Notes: generated by a model not told the origin, from the sequence alone. A stretch of DNA of 64,000 nt from Fibrella aestuarina BUZ 2 (GCF_000331105.1 NC_020054.1:6337815-6401814); one strand, 5' to 3'. Shown: positions 46,749 through 57,263, numbered from the stretch's first letter. Numbers and translations are program-made.

Positions 46749-46909
46749 AAACGTTGTCTTGATTGGGCGAATATAGATAATGACCCACTCTACCAACGTA
46801 CCTGAGTGCCGATGAGCCGTGGCATTTAATTACTGAGGAAACCGAAAACCAGATGACCCACCATTTGTTATCCTACAAAACTAATAGGCTAACAAAACCA
46901 TAGACAACG

Positions 46910-47167
46910 ATGAAAACGGACCCGAACATTGACCGGCGCGACGACGTGCGCCCGGCGGAAGGCGAGCACAAATACGGCGATGTTGATTTTGCCGACCCAA
47001 CCAACAAAAAATACCCAATCGATACACCTGAGCATGTACGCGCTGCCTGGAGCTACATCAATCATAAAGACAACGCAGCCAAGTACGAGGCCGATGAAGT
47101 ACGGCTGATCAAAGAGCGTATTCAGCGGGCGGCTAAAAAGCACGGCGTTGATATTCAGACTGATTAA
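46910..47167 (+). CDS. Small DUF6582-like protein
   Basis: 85 residues, highly charged. YPIDTPEHVRAAWSYINHKD and AKYEADEVRLIKERIQRAAK match a short alpha-helical family (DUF6582) found alone or as a tail of phage-related proteins. Function unknown. No prophage genes are near. Confidence 0.75.
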   Translation: MKTDPNIDRRDDVRPAEGEHKYGDVDFADPTNKKYPIDTPEHVRAAWSYINHKDNAAKYEADEVRLIKERIQRAAKKHGVDIQTD

Positions 47168-47183
47168 CTGATACCATAGCTTA

Positions 47184-47234
47184 AGCCCGGTTGCCAGTAG
47201 TTGCTGCTTTCCCTGGCTAGCTGGCGACCGGGCT
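47184..47234 (+). terminator. Hairpin after the DUF6582-like gene
   Basis: 14-bp arms AGCCCGGTTGCCAG with one mismatch, loop 23 nt. No strong T-run. Confidence 0.6.
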
Positions 47235-47460
47235 CTTGCTAGCACACATACTGTCAGTATTTACTTAAATAAAATGGTCATCTCCATACAGCTAATCAAT
47301 TGATAATCTATTCATTTAGAAAATTAGCTAATCAGTTTAACGCATAAATGCCATGCAAATTCCCTGATTCTGTGTACACGATTTCCTGCAACTGATTGCA
47401 TATTAACTTTTACTGGTTAAAAATAAACACCGCAATAGATAATAGTACTTTTTGGCGATT

Positions 47461-47468
47461 TAGTTTTG
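47461..47468 (+). promoter_or_regulatory. Predicted -7 element for susC
   Basis: TAGTTTTG fits TAnnTTTG, 36 bp before the ATG. A second candidate TATATTTC lies 9 bp further on. Confidence 0.45.
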
Positions 47469-47504
47469 TTATATTTCTGTCGTAAACCTAATATCCTTTA
47501 CGAC

Positions 47505-50500
47505 ATGACGAATAAATACCTATTGAGCAGACCGGGCCTGTTAGCCACCTGGCTTCTGCTAAGTATGCTTCTGTGTTGGTCAGGCGCCGTTCACGCGCAG
47601 GATCGACGTGTAACCGGGAAAGTCGTTTCCAGCAAAGATCAGCAGGGACTACCGGGCGTCACCATCTTGGTGAGAGGCTCCCAGGTTGGCACCACCACCG
47701 ACGCCAACGGTGGGTTCGTACTCAACGTTTCGCCCAGCGCAACACTGGTTTTTAGTGCAATCGGTTTCACGGGCACCACGGTTGAGGTTGGCAATCAAAC
47801 TCAGTTGACGGTGACGCTTCAGGAAGCCGAGCAGAACCTGGGGGAAATCGTCGTTACGGCGCTTGGTATTAAGAAGGAGTCGAAGACCCTCGGCTATGCC
47901 ACCGCTACGGTCGATCCGGCGCAGATGACCACCAACCGGACCGTCAACTTCATCAACGCGTTACAGGGCAAGATTGCGGGTGTCAACATCTCGTCGCTCG
48001 GCACAGGAGCTGCCGGTACATCGAAGATCCGGATTCGGGGGCAATCGTCCTTTTCGGGGCAGAACAACCCGCTGATCGTCATCAATGGCGTACCCGTCGA
48101 CAACACCAACTTCGGGCAGAACAACGGGAACGTGGGCGGCGATAACTCCATCGGCAACCGCGACCGCAACTACTCCGACGGCGGTGATGGCCTGTCGAGT
48201 ATCAACCCCGACGACATCGAGGGCATGACCGTCTTGAAAGGCGGTACGGCAGCAGCGCTCTATGGCTCGCGGGCGAAGGACGGTGCCATTCTGATCACCA
48301 CCAAAACGAAGGGAACGACGGGCGGTATCGGTGTGGTGTACAACTCCAACTTCACGACCGATCAGCCCCTCGACATGACCGATTTCCAATATGAATATGG
48401 GCAGGGCGAATACGGTGTACGGCCCACGGCCGCCAACCCAACCTCGGGTGTCTGGAGCTTTGGCGAGAAGTTTGAGCCGGGCAAGACGCAGGTGCTGTTT
48501 GGCGGTATTACCGTGCCTTACCAGCCCGTGCGCAACCGCATCAACACCTTCTACCGCACTGGCAGCACCTGGACCAACTCCGTAGCCATCTCGTCGGGCA
48601 ACGAAAAGGGGGGCTTTAACCTCTCGCTCGCCAACCTCGACAACAAGGGCATCACGCCAAACAACACGTTTACGCGGCAAACGATCAACCTGGGTTTCAG
48701 CTACAACCTGTCGCCCAAACTGAACATAACGGGCACCCTCAACTACTCGAGCGAGTTGAACAAAAACCCGCCGCAGATTGCGCAGCAGGACAACAGCACC
48801 CCAACGGTGATCTACACGCTGGCCAACTCGATGCCGTTCGACGTGCTGGAAGCCAACCAGATCAACCCCGCCACGGGCAACGAGTTTGTGTATTCGCGGT
48901 TTATGAACCGTACTAACCCGTATTTCGTCCTCAACAACAAGTTTGAGAACATTCGGCGCGACCGCCTGTTTGGCAACATCACGGCCCGCTACAACTTCAC
49001 CGACTGGCTGTATTTGCAGGGTCGGATCGGGCAGGACTTCTGGGCGCGCGATCAGGACTACAACTTCCCCACGGGGCAGGCCTCACTGGCGGCAGCACCC
49101 GCCGGTTTTGTAAACGGTGCCTACGTGCAGGAAGCCCGCCGTTTCCGCGAACTCAACAGCGATTTCCTGATTGGGGCTGACCGTAAGTTTGGCAAAATCG
49201 GGCTGAACCTCACGGCGGGTGGCAACCAGCTCTACCGGCGCAGCGATGTGAATTCGGTACTGGCTACCGACTTCATCGTTCGGGGCCTGTATGTACCACA
49301 AAACGGCCGCGTGAAAGACCCAACCTACGGCCTTACTGAACGCCGGGTGAACTCGCTGTATGGTGCGCTCGAGGTGTCGTACAACGATTTCCTGTACATC
49401 AACGCCACCGCCCGGAACGACTGGTTCTCGACGCTGGCTCCGGCCGCCCGGAGCATCCTGTACCCCTCGGTGACGGGTAGTTTTGTGTTCTCGCAGGCGC
49501 TGAAGAACGTACCTAACTGGCTTAATTTCGGGAAACTGCGGGCCGCCTATGCCGAAGTGGGCAGCGACGGCGACGTAGCGCCTTACTCCAACAACCTGTT
49601 CTACGGTGTAGCGGCCAACTTATTCCCCAATCCAGCGGGAGCCGGACAGCCGGTCGGGTTCATTACCTCCAACACGGTGCCAAGCGCGTCGCTGAAACCA
49701 AGCCGCACGGCCGAGTCGGAAGTGGGGCTCGAACTGAAGTTGTTCAACAGCCGGATCGGTATCGACCTGACGTATTACAACAAAGTCACGCGGGATCAGA
49801 TCGTATCGGTGCAGTCGTCGGATGCGTCGGGCTACACCAACACGCTCATCAACAGCGGGGTTAGCCGTAACCGGGGCGTCGAACTGTTGCTGAATCTGGC
49901 TCCTGTTCGTACCCCGGCTTTCTCGTGGGATGTCACGTTCAATGGCTCGTATAACGAGACGAAGCTGCTGAGCCTGATCACCGACGACGACGGTTCGCCC
50001 GAGCGCGATTACAACAAAGACAAACTGCCCGAGCAGATCGTGGTCGGTACGGGCGTGTTTGTGGGCGATCTGCGGCAGGTAGTGGGCCTGCCACTCGGTC
50101 AGCTTTACACCTACGGCTACCAGCGCAACGCAACGGGGCAAATCATTCACGGGACCGATGGACTGCCCCTTCGGACCAACACGCCCATCTCCTTTGGGTC
50201 GGCGCTGCCTAAATACGTGGGTGGTATCACCAACTCATTTAATTACAAAGGCGTCACGCTCTCATTCCTGATCGACTTCAAGCTGGGCAACAACATGATG
50301 TCGGGCACCAACCTGAACCTCTTCCGGCACGGCTTGCAGAAAGAAACGCTGGTGGGTCGGGGCGATGCCGACAACAAAATGGTGGGTGCTGGTGTGAACG
50401 AAAAAGGCGAACCCAATACGGTTCGGGCGTTTGTGCAGGATTACTACTCGGTTGGCCGCTCGAAGAGCCTGGGCGAGCAGGTGATTTACAACGCCGGTTT

Positions 50501-50738
50501 CTGGAAGCTCCGCCAGATCACGGTGGGCTACGATTTCACGTCGTTGCTCCCGAAAAACCTGTTTATCAAAGGGCTTCGTCTGAATGCAGTGGCCAATAAC
50601 GTGCTGGTACTGAAAAAATGGGTGCCCAACATCGACCCTGAGCAGTTTGGCTTCAGCTCCGACAACCTCATCGGTCTGGAATCGACGGGTCTGCCCATCA
50701 CCCGCAGCATTGGCTTCAATCTGAATGTTCGACTATAA
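47505..50738 (+). CDS. SusC/RagA-type TonB-dependent outer-membrane transporter
   Basis: 1077 residues from the ATG at 47505. Signal peptide ending SGAVHAQ; a carboxypeptidase-regulatory-like domain (VTGKVVSSKDQQGLPGVTIL, about 28-110); TonB plug with NLGEIVVTALGIKKESKTLG, AGVNISSLGTGAAGTSKIRI and VLKGGTAAALYGSRAKDGAI; then the 22-strand barrel ending FNLNVRL. Imports glycans or peptides with its SusD lipoprotein partner. The substrate is unknown; no glycosidase or peptidase lies in the unit. Confidence 0.95.
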   Translation: MTNKYLLSRPGLLATWLLLSMLLCWSGAVHAQDRRVTGKVVSSKDQQGLPGVTILVRGSQVGTTTDANGGFVLNVSPSATLVFSAIGFTGTTVEVGNQTQLTVTLQEAEQNLGEIVVTALGIKKESKTLGYATATVDPAQMTTNRTVNFINALQGKIAGVNISSLGTGAAGTSKIRIRGQSSFSGQNNPLIVINGVPVDNTNFGQNNGNVGGDNSIGNRDRNYSDGGDGLSSINPDDIEGMTVLKGGTAAALYGSRAKDGAILITTKTKGTTGGIGVVYNSNFTTDQPLDMTDFQYEYGQGEYGVRPTAANPTSGVWSFGEKFEPGKTQVLFGGITVPYQPVRNRINTFYRTGSTWTNSVAISSGNEKGGFNLSLANLDNKGITPNNTFTRQTINLGFSYNLSPKLNITGTLNYSSELNKNPPQIAQQDNSTPTVIYTLANSMPFDVLEANQINPATGNEFVYSRFMNRTNPYFVLNNKFENIRRDRLFGNITARYNFTDWLYLQGRIGQDFWARDQDYNFPTGQASLAAAPAGFVNGAYVQEARRFRELNSDFLIGADRKFGKIGLNLTAGGNQLYRRSDVNSVLATDFIVRGLYVPQNGRVKDPTYGLTERRVNSLYGALEVSYNDFLYINATARNDWFSTLAPAARSILYPSVTGSFVFSQALKNVPNWLNFGKLRAAYAEVGSDGDVAPYSNNLFYGVAANLFPNPAGAGQPVGFITSNTVPSASLKPSRTAESEVGLELKLFNSRIGIDLTYYNKVTRDQIVSVQSSDASGYTNTLINSGVSRNRGVELLLNLAPVRTPAFSWDVTFNGSYNETKLLSLITDDDGSPERDYNKDKLPEQIVVGTGVFVGDLRQVVGLPLGQLYTYGYQRNATGQIIHGTDGLPLRTNTPISFGSALPKYVGGITNSFNYKGVTLSFLIDFKLGNNMMSGTNLNLFRHGLQKETLVGRGDADNKMVGAGVNEKGEPNTVRAFVQDYYSVGRSKSLGEQVIYNAGFWKLRQITVGYDFTSLLPKNLFIKGLRLNAVANNVLVLKKWVPNIDPEQFGFSSDNLIGLESTGLPITRSIGFNLNVRL

Positions 50739-50751
50739 GCTGAACCCCATT

Positions 50752-52284
50752 ATGAAAAAAATACAATTCCTTGCGCCCCTGATGGCCCTCGTACTGGGCG
50801 TCAGCAGTTGCGACAAAGGGTTCGATACGCTGAACGTAAACCCAACGGCAGCGACTTCGCTTAACCCGGCCTTTTTGTTTAATAATGCGTTGATCAACAG
50901 CACGTACCCAGGCTCCACGCTGATCTTCGAGCACCCGATCGTGCAGCAGTTGTTTACGCCCAACTCAGGTATCGTAGCGGGCGGTAATTTCAACATCGAC
51001 AACCGGGGGCCCACCGGCGCCAACGCCGCGCTCTGGCAACGGTACTACCGCGATAATATCCGGTATCTGGTTGAGGTGATCAATCAGACCAAGTCCGATG
51101 CTAACCGGTCGAACCTGTACAATATGGCCCGGCTCTGGAAAGCCTATTCGTTTATGGTCCTCACCGATACGTATGGCGACATCCCCTACACGGAAGCTGG
51201 TTTGGGCTATATCGGTAGCAACGTTGTACCCAAATACGACACGCAGGAAAGCATCTATAACGACATCATCAAAGAGCTGACCGAGGCCTCGGCGGCGCTG
51301 GATGCGGCCAAGCCCACCGAAGCGGGTGAAGTGGTCTATGGCGGTAACATCGCCCGCTGGAAACGATTCGGTTATTCGGTGATGCTCCGGGCGGGGATGC
51401 GGCTGTCAAAAGTGAATCCGACGCTGGCTCAGGCGACGGTGCAGAAGGCGGTAGCCGGGGGTGTGTTTCAGTCAAACGCCGACAATGCGGTCCTGCGCAA
51501 CGACGCCAACTACCAGAATCAGGTCGGTGTTACGCTCAACTCGACCGAAGCGGCCAACTACTACATGACGGGCTATTTTGTCGATTACCTGAAATCGACC
51601 GCCGATCCGCGGCTGGCCTCGATTGCTGTTCGGTATGTGGGGGCAAAAAGCGGCCCTGAGCAAACAGCCGCCCGCGCTAACCGCGACCCGGCTGTGCAAA
51701 AAGGCATGCCGCTGGGCTTCGACAACGGGACGATCGGCGCCCGCGCCACCGCCGACGGGCTGGCCAGCTTCTACGACTACTCGCAGCTCGACCGTACGCG
51801 CATGGGCAAACTAGCCGCCCCAACGTATTTTGTCACCTATGCCCAAACTCAATTGCTGCTGGCCGAAGCCGTCGTGCGCAACTGGACTACCGGCAACGCG
51901 GCCGACTACTACAATGCGGGTGTAAGAGCACATATGCAGCAGTTGGGCGATTATGATGCCACTTCGCTGGTATCAGACGCTAACATTGCTACGTACCTGA
52001 CGGCCAATCCCTACACGGCGGCCAAAGGACTGGAGCAGATCAATACCCAATACTGGATCGCTTCGTTCCTGAATGGGCCCGAGGTATTTGCCAACTTCCG
52101 CCGCAGCGGTTTCCCTAAGCTGACGCCCAACCCCTATCCGGGCAAGGAGATTAAAGGCAGTTTCATCAACCGCCTCTCCTACCCGGATTCCGAAATTTCG
52201 GTAAACTCGGCGAAAGTCCAGGAAGCCATCACCCGGCAAGGCCCCGACAACCTCGACACCCGTGTTTGGTGGGATAAGCAGTAA
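50752..52284 (+). CDS. SusD/RagB-like substrate-binding lipoprotein
   Basis: 510 residues from the ATG at 50752 (upstream start overlaps the end of susC). Lipobox VLGVSSC puts the mature Cys near residue 20, followed by DKGFDTLNVNPTAA. The helical SusD core is visible (IRYLVEVINQTKSDANRSNL, LWKAYSFMVLTDTYGDIPY). This belongs to the SusD-like_2 subgroup. It caps the SusC barrel on the cell surface. Confidence 0.94.
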   Translation: MKKIQFLAPLMALVLGVSSCDKGFDTLNVNPTAATSLNPAFLFNNALINSTYPGSTLIFEHPIVQQLFTPNSGIVAGGNFNIDNRGPTGANAALWQRYYRDNIRYLVEVINQTKSDANRSNLYNMARLWKAYSFMVLTDTYGDIPYTEAGLGYIGSNVVPKYDTQESIYNDIIKELTEASAALDAAKPTEAGEVVYGGNIARWKRFGYSVMLRAGMRLSKVNPTLAQATVQKAVAGGVFQSNADNAVLRNDANYQNQVGVTLNSTEAANYYMTGYFVDYLKSTADPRLASIAVRYVGAKSGPEQTAARANRDPAVQKGMPLGFDNGTIGARATADGLASFYDYSQLDRTRMGKLAAPTYFVTYAQTQLLLAEAVVRNWTTGNAADYYNAGVRAHMQQLGDYDATSLVSDANIATYLTANPYTAAKGLEQINTQYWIASFLNGPEVFANFRRSGFPKLTPNPYPGKEIKGSFINRLSYPDSEISVNSAKVQEAITRQGPDNLDTRVWWDKQ

Positions 52285-52295
52285 ACGTTAATTCG

Positions 52296-52387
52296 AAAAG
52301 TCCTCCGTCTACAGGCCTCCGTTGCGCTGCGTTTTCCACACTACGTGAGTTAGCAGCGTAACGGAGGCCTGTAGACGGAGGACTTTT
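52296..52387. terminator. Long hairpin between susD-like gene and oxidoreductase gene
   Basis: 35-bp arms (52296-52330 and 52353-52387) with one mismatch and a 22-nt loop, followed by a T-run. It lies between convergent genes and probably ends both. Confidence 0.9.
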
Positions 52388-52388
52388 T

Positions 52389-53456
52389 TTAACTAATTCT
52401 GATCGCTTGTCCGGTACGTTGCGATTCGTAAATAGCTTCGAAGAGTTGGACCACGCGGCGACCGTCCTGCGCCGTGATGGCCGGGGTACGTTGCTCGCGA
52501 ATAGCTGTGCAGAAATCGGCGAGTTGAAGTGCGAAATAGTGCGTCAGTGCGTTGATTTCCCCAAACAGGGTGGTGTCTTCCTCCTTCCACTCCGCCAGCA
52601 GGTGTTCTTCGCCGGGCACCGTCCAGAGGTCGTTGACGGGTGGCTCCTGAATACCCGACCGGCCGGCAATAAACATGCTGCCGCCATCGGTCTGTACCCC
52701 CACCGACGCCCCGCTGCTACCGTGTAGGTGCACTTTGCCATAGAGCCCCGGCTTCTGGCTGTTGCTGGCGACAATGTTACCCACCCCCCCGTTTTTGAAC
52801 TGCACGATGGCTACAGCCGTATCCTCTACCTCGATGTAAGGGTGGTTTACGTTGCGCCACTGCCCGTAGACCATCGTCGGCTCACCCATGTACCACAGGA
52901 GCAAATCCAACTGGTGCGGCGCCTGATTCACTAGCACCCCACCGCCTTCGTGCTGCCACGAACCCCGCCAGGGGTCCGACCCGTAGTAGGCCTCGTCGCG
53001 CCAGCCGAGCATCTGCACCATGCCCAGCGCGGGCGTACCGATCTTGCCCGCATCAATCGCCGCCCGAATCCGTTGCGACGGCGCATAGAACCGCCGCTGA
53101 CTCACCACGCTCAGCACCCGCTGGGTACGTTCGGCGGTCGCGATCATGGCATCACAGTCGGCCAGTGACGCCGCCAGCGGTTTTTCCACCAGCACGTGCG
53201 CCCCGGCTTCCAGCGCGGCAATCGTGGGCTCGCGGTGATTGGGGTGCGGCGTCAGCACCACGCACACGTCGATACCTTCCCGGCTCACCATGTCCGCCAC
53301 ACTGGTGTAGGGCGCAATGCCGTACTGACGCGCAAAGTCGGCGGTTTTTTGTTCGTTCCGGCCGCACACGGCTGCCAGCGTAACATCGGGGGTTTGCTGC
53401 ACCGCCTGTGCGTGCAGATGGGCTACTTTGCCGGGTCCAATCAGGGCTATTCTCAT
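52389..53456 (-). CDS. Gfo/Idh/MocA family NAD(P)-dependent oxidoreductase
   Basis: 355 residues: N-terminal Rossmann MRIALIGPGKVAHLHAQAV, catalytic-type EKP motif at Glu91-Lys92-Pro93 (VLVEKPLAAS), and the C-terminal dimer sheet with VNQAPHQLDLLLWYMG and GGVGNIVASNS. Such enzymes oxidise sugars, inositols or related cyclitols. The specific substrate is not visible. Confidence 0.9.
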   Translation of the reverse strand: MRIALIGPGKVAHLHAQAVQQTPDVTLAAVCGRNEQKTADFARQYGIAPYTSVADMVSREGIDVCVVLTPHPNHREPTIAALEAGAHVLVEKPLAASLADCDAMIATAERTQRVLSVVSQRRFYAPSQRIRAAIDAGKIGTPALGMVQMLGWRDEAYYGSDPWRGSWQHEGGGVLVNQAPHQLDLLLWYMGEPTMVYGQWRNVNHPYIEVEDTAVAIVQFKNGGVGNIVASNSQKPGLYGKVHLHGSSGASVGVQTDGGSMFIAGRSGIQEPPVNDLWTVPGEEHLLAEWKEEDTTLFGEINALTHYFALQLADFCTAIREQRTPAITAQDGRRVVQLFEAIYESQRTGQAIRIS

Positions 53457-53472
53457 GGGCTAAAAAGCAAAA

Positions 53473-53503
53473 AAACGGCCCTCACTTACTGTGAAGGCCG
53501 TTT
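53473..53503 (-). terminator. Intrinsic terminator of the outer-membrane protein gene
   Basis: Stem AAACGGCC with an inner TCAC/GTGA pairing, then a run of T on the minus strand. Confidence 0.85.
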
Positions 53504-53525
53504 GATTTCGGGAAAGCGCGACTGT

Positions 53526-54125
53526 CTACCGACGGCCACCGCCGATGTCGAAGCCGAGTTTCACGCCCACGTACGAGTTTTTGCTCTGTACGCTCGTGCC
53601 AACCTGTACGTTACCATTGCTGTCATACACCACTGAGTTGGTGTTGGGAACAATGTTGTATTCAGCAGCCAGTACGAAGTGGCCCGTTTTGAAGCCAGCC
53701 CGCACCATACCACCGAACACGTTACCTGCCTGGATTTCACCGTTCGTGCCCTGATTGCCGTTGGTTACGAACGACGTACCGGCAATACCGAACAGACCAA
53801 CGCCAGCCCCTACGAACGGCCGGAAATTGGCGTCAGACAGCAGGTAGTTGCCCGTCAGCAGGTACGAGGCCGCGCCAGTGGCGTTACCCGATGTTTCGTT
53901 GCCGTTGTATACGACCGACCGGGCCATTGCGGCTACTTCAAGCCGAAGACCTACGTCGATCCGATCACTGACGCCATATTTTGGCTCAACGGCAAACAGG
54001 ACGCCACCGCCACCACTAGGAATGGCCGCGCCCAATGACACGTTCACTTTGAACGGTTTGAATTCCTGCGCCTGTGCTGACACGGCCAGCAACAGGGCCA
54101 CGCTGAGAGAAAGAAAATACTTCAT
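53526..54125 (-). CDS. Small outer-membrane beta-barrel protein
   Basis: 199 residues with signal peptide MKYFLSLSVALLLAVSAQA. Alternating hydrophobic strands rich in Gly and aromatics (FKVNVSLGAAIPSGGGGVLF, YLLTGNYLLSDANFRPFVGA, NSYVGVKLGFDIGGG) fit an 8-stranded barrel of the OmpX/OmpA-barrel type. Function unknown. It is a single gene with its own terminator. Confidence 0.85.
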   Translation of the reverse strand: MKYFLSLSVALLLAVSAQAQEFKPFKVNVSLGAAIPSGGGGVLFAVEPKYGVSDRIDVGLRLEVAAMARSVVYNGNETSGNATGAASYLLTGNYLLSDANFRPFVGAGVGLFGIAGTSFVTNGNQGTNGEIQAGNVFGGMVRAGFKTGHFVLAAEYNIVPNTNSVVYDSNGNVQVGTSVQSKNSYVGVKLGFDIGGGRR

Positions 54126-54405
54126 CGGTTGGTTTTGTAAATGGTTTATCGGCGGCGAAAGTATATCCGTTTGCCCGATATGAAACGTTCTGTTATCACT
54201 TATTTTGTATTCAGCTCAACAACGCCCTGATAATCAGCCGAAACAGACTATCTCCTGATTAATTATGCTTAGCCTGCATGGCAACTGTTCTTTTTCGTAA
54301 ATCGTTATACCCAACGTAAGTACGTAGCACCAGCTGAATAGCCTGAAAAGCGGGCATATTCGGTAGGCCCGATGCCCCGTACACCCTGAATCAACTCGTT
54401 TCTGC

Positions 54406-57252
54406 ATGCATTCAACCCTGCTTAAGTCGCTGCTTTTCGTAGCGGCCTTGAACGTACCTGGCACGGTCACCACCGCGCTGGCCCAAACGGCTCGCAAAGC
54501 CGCCCCCCAACCCAGGCAACCCCTGACGGCCCCCATCCCGTTTGACCGCGACGTGAAGGTGGGTAAACTGCCGAACGGCCTCACCTATTACATCCGCAAG
54601 AATGCCGAACCGGCCAACCGCGCCGAGCTTCGCCTCGTCGTCAGGGCGGGATCGGTGCTGGAAAACGATGCCCAACAGGGGCTTGCCCACTTCATGGAGC
54701 ACATGGCGTTCAACGGGACCAAAAACTTCCCGAAGAACGAGTTGGTCAATTTCCTGCAATCGTCGGGTATCCGGTTTGGGGCCGACCTCAACGCCTACAC
54801 CAGCTTCGACGAAACCGTGTATGAATTGCCCGTACCCACCGATTCGGCGAACGTGTTTGAGCAGTCGATGCAGATTCTGGAAGACTGGGCACACAACGTA
54901 ACGCTCGACCCGGCCGAGGTCGAAAAAGAACGTGGCGTGGTGCTCGAAGAGTGGCGGCTAGGCCGGGGTGCCCAACAGCGGATGCGCGACAAGTACTTTC
55001 CGTTCATCCTGAACAACTCGCGCTACGCCAACCGCCTGCCCATCGGCAAAGACAGCATCATCCGCAACTTCAAACCCGCCGTGCTGCGCGATTTCTACAA
55101 AACCTGGTACCGGCCCGACCTGATGGCGGTGGTAGCTGTGGGCGATTTCGACGTGAACCAGGTGGAAGCGATGATCCGGCAGAAGTTCGGGCGGATTCCG
55201 AAGGCCACCACGCCCCTACCCCGCCCGACGTTTACGATTCCGCCGCACAAAGACACGAAGGTGGTGATCGTGACCGACAATGAGCAGCCGAACACCATTG
55301 TTCAGATCATCTACAAACGGCCGCAATTAAAAGAAAAAACACTGGGTGACCTCCGGTCCGACATTGTCCGCGACCTGTTCAACGGGATGCTGGGCAACCG
55401 CATTCAGGAACTGACGCAGCAGGCCGACCCGCCGTTTTTGTATGGCTACAGCAACTACGGCAGTTTTCTGGGCAACCTCGACGCGTTCACGGCTTTTGCC
55501 GTCGCCAAGGAAGGCAATATCGAGCGGGCCATCCGGGCGCTGCTCGACGAAAACGCGCGGGTGAAGCAGTTTGGCTTTACTCCTACCGAACTGGCCCGTG
55601 CCAAAACCGATCTGCTGCGCGGCATCGAGCAGGCCTACCTCGAACGCGATAAAACCCGCTCGGCCAATTATGTCGGCGAGTACGTCGGCAATTTCACCGA
55701 TCAGGAGCCGGTAGTTAATATTGGCTACTACTTCGATTTTGTGAAACAGCACCTCGACGGCATTAAGCTCACGGAAGTGAACGGGCTGGTCGATCAGTTT
55801 ATTCGGAACGAAAACCGGGCGGTGGTGCTGATGGCTCCCGAAAAAGACAAAGCCAAGCTGCCCAGCGTGGAGCAGGTGATTGGGTACGTTGATGCTGCCG
55901 GACAAGGCCTGACGGCCTACAACGACAACGTACTCGACAAGCCGCTGCTGGCGAAGGCCCCGGTTCCCGGCAAGATCATCAGCGAGCAGAAGCTCGACAA
56001 GATTGGGGTTACTGAATTGCGCCTGAGCAACGGCGTTCGGGTGGTGTTGAAACCGACCAATTTCAAAAACGACCAGATTCTGTTTTCGGGCAATAGCCTC
56101 GGCGGCACCTCGCGCTACGAACTGGCTGATTTTCAGAGTGCCCGCTTCGCCTCGACGCTGGTATCGCTGGGCGGCACGGGTGAGTACAGTCAGGTACAGC
56201 TGGGCAAATTCCTGGCCGGTAAGGCCTTGAACGTGAGTCCGTACATAGGCGAGTTGAACGAGGGCGTCAGCGGCGGTACGGCCCCCAAAGATCTGGAAAC
56301 GGCGCTGCAACTGCTTTACAGTTACTTTACTCAGCCGCGCAAAGACGCCGATGTGGTGGCCGGATTCCTGTCGAATCAGAAGAGTGCGCTGGCCAACCAA
56401 CTGGCGACGCCCACGCCCCAGAAGGTCTTTCAGGATACGGTGAGCGTGACGCTGGGCAACAACAACCCGCGCCGCCAGCCCCTCACCCCCGCCGACCTCG
56501 ACCGCATCAGCCTCGACCGGGCGCTTCAGATCTACAACGACCGCTTTGCCGACGCCAGCAATTTCACGTTCACGTTTGTCGGCAATTTTGATCCGATCAA
56601 GGTCCGGCCGTTGCTCGAAACGTACCTGGGTGGCCTGCCCAGCACCCAGTCGAATGAGACGTTCCGCGATCTGGGCATCCGAGCGCCGGAGGGGCAACTG
56701 AGCAAGACCGTGCGGCGGGGCGTCGACCCCAAAGCGAGCGTCCAACTGGTCTACACGGGCAACTTTGACTGGACGCCCGAAAACGCCGTGCAGGTCGACG
56801 CGCTGGCCGAAGTGCTGGAGATCAAGCTGATCGAGAAGTTGCGGGAAGAAGAAAGCGGCGTGTATGGCGTCAGTGCCAGCGGGGTTTATGGACGCTATCC
56901 GGTGCCGCGCTACACCTTCCGCATCAACTTTGGCTGTGCGCCCGAAAACGTCGAGAAGCTCGTCGCCAGCGTCAACCGGGAAGTGGCCAAGCTAAAAGCG
57001 ACGGGTGCCGACGCGAAAGATATCGCCAAGTTCAAAGCCGAAACCCAGCGCGAGCAGGAAGTGCAACTACGCGACAACAACTTCTGGCTTAGTTATCTCG
57101 CCAACCAGTATTACAATGGCGACGACCCACAGGAAGTCCTGCGCCAACCCGAACTGCTCAAAACCGTGACTGTCGAGAGCACCAAAGCCGCCGCCAACAC
57201 GTACCTGGGCAATAACCTGATCAAGTTCGTACTCCTGCCAACGGGGCAATAG
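54406..57252 (+). CDS. Large M16 family zinc peptidase, PqqL-like
   Basis: 948 residues, a full four-domain pitrilysin-type enzyme in one chain. Signal peptide up to ALAQTA. Zinc motif HFMEH at residues 95-99 with the third ligand probably Glu182 (RGVVLEEWR). The C-terminal half includes LREEESGVYGVSASGVYGRY, the conserved second-half motif. Periplasmic or secreted degradation of peptides is likely. It is separate from the two-gene M16 pair at 3.5-7.1 kb. Confidence 0.93.
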   Translation: MHSTLLKSLLFVAALNVPGTVTTALAQTARKAAPQPRQPLTAPIPFDRDVKVGKLPNGLTYYIRKNAEPANRAELRLVVRAGSVLENDAQQGLAHFMEHMAFNGTKNFPKNELVNFLQSSGIRFGADLNAYTSFDETVYELPVPTDSANVFEQSMQILEDWAHNVTLDPAEVEKERGVVLEEWRLGRGAQQRMRDKYFPFILNNSRYANRLPIGKDSIIRNFKPAVLRDFYKTWYRPDLMAVVAVGDFDVNQVEAMIRQKFGRIPKATTPLPRPTFTIPPHKDTKVVIVTDNEQPNTIVQIIYKRPQLKEKTLGDLRSDIVRDLFNGMLGNRIQELTQQADPPFLYGYSNYGSFLGNLDAFTAFAVAKEGNIERAIRALLDENARVKQFGFTPTELARAKTDLLRGIEQAYLERDKTRSANYVGEYVGNFTDQEPVVNIGYYFDFVKQHLDGIKLTEVNGLVDQFIRNENRAVVLMAPEKDKAKLPSVEQVIGYVDAAGQGLTAYNDNVLDKPLLAKAPVPGKIISEQKLDKIGVTELRLSNGVRVVLKPTNFKNDQILFSGNSLGGTSRYELADFQSARFASTLVSLGGTGEYSQVQLGKFLAGKALNVSPYIGELNEGVSGGTAPKDLETALQLLYSYFTQPRKDADVVAGFLSNQKSALANQLATPTPQKVFQDTVSVTLGNNNPRRQPLTPADLDRISLDRALQIYNDRFADASNFTFTFVGNFDPIKVRPLLETYLGGLPSTQSNETFRDLGIRAPEGQLSKTVRRGVDPKASVQLVYTGNFDWTPENAVQVDALAEVLEIKLIEKLREEESGVYGVSASGVYGRYPVPRYTFRINFGCAPENVEKLVASVNREVAKLKATGADAKDIAKFKAETQREQEVQLRDNNFWLSYLANQYYNGDDPQEVLRQPELLKTVTVESTKAAANTYLGNNLIKFVLLPTGQ

Positions 57253-57263
57253 TAGCTACCCCC

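Larger units (their letters stand above)
47168..47504. other. AT-rich upstream region of the SusC gene
   Basis: 337 bp without a gene. It holds the hairpin above, then about 250 bp of markedly AT-rich DNA unlike the surrounding GC-rich sequence, probably the regulatory region of the susC-susD operon. No sigma/anti-sigma genes are adjacent. Confidence 0.6.

Noticed and set aside
46910..47167. DUF6582-like gene as evidence for a prophage
   Set aside because: No capsid, tail, integrase or lysis genes lie nearby; the family also occurs alone in chromosomes.
55327..56745. 472-codon open frame on the minus strand opposite the large M16 gene
   Set aside because: It is a shadow of codon bias in the real gene: no start context, no recognisable domain, and the plus-strand protein has full family motifs.
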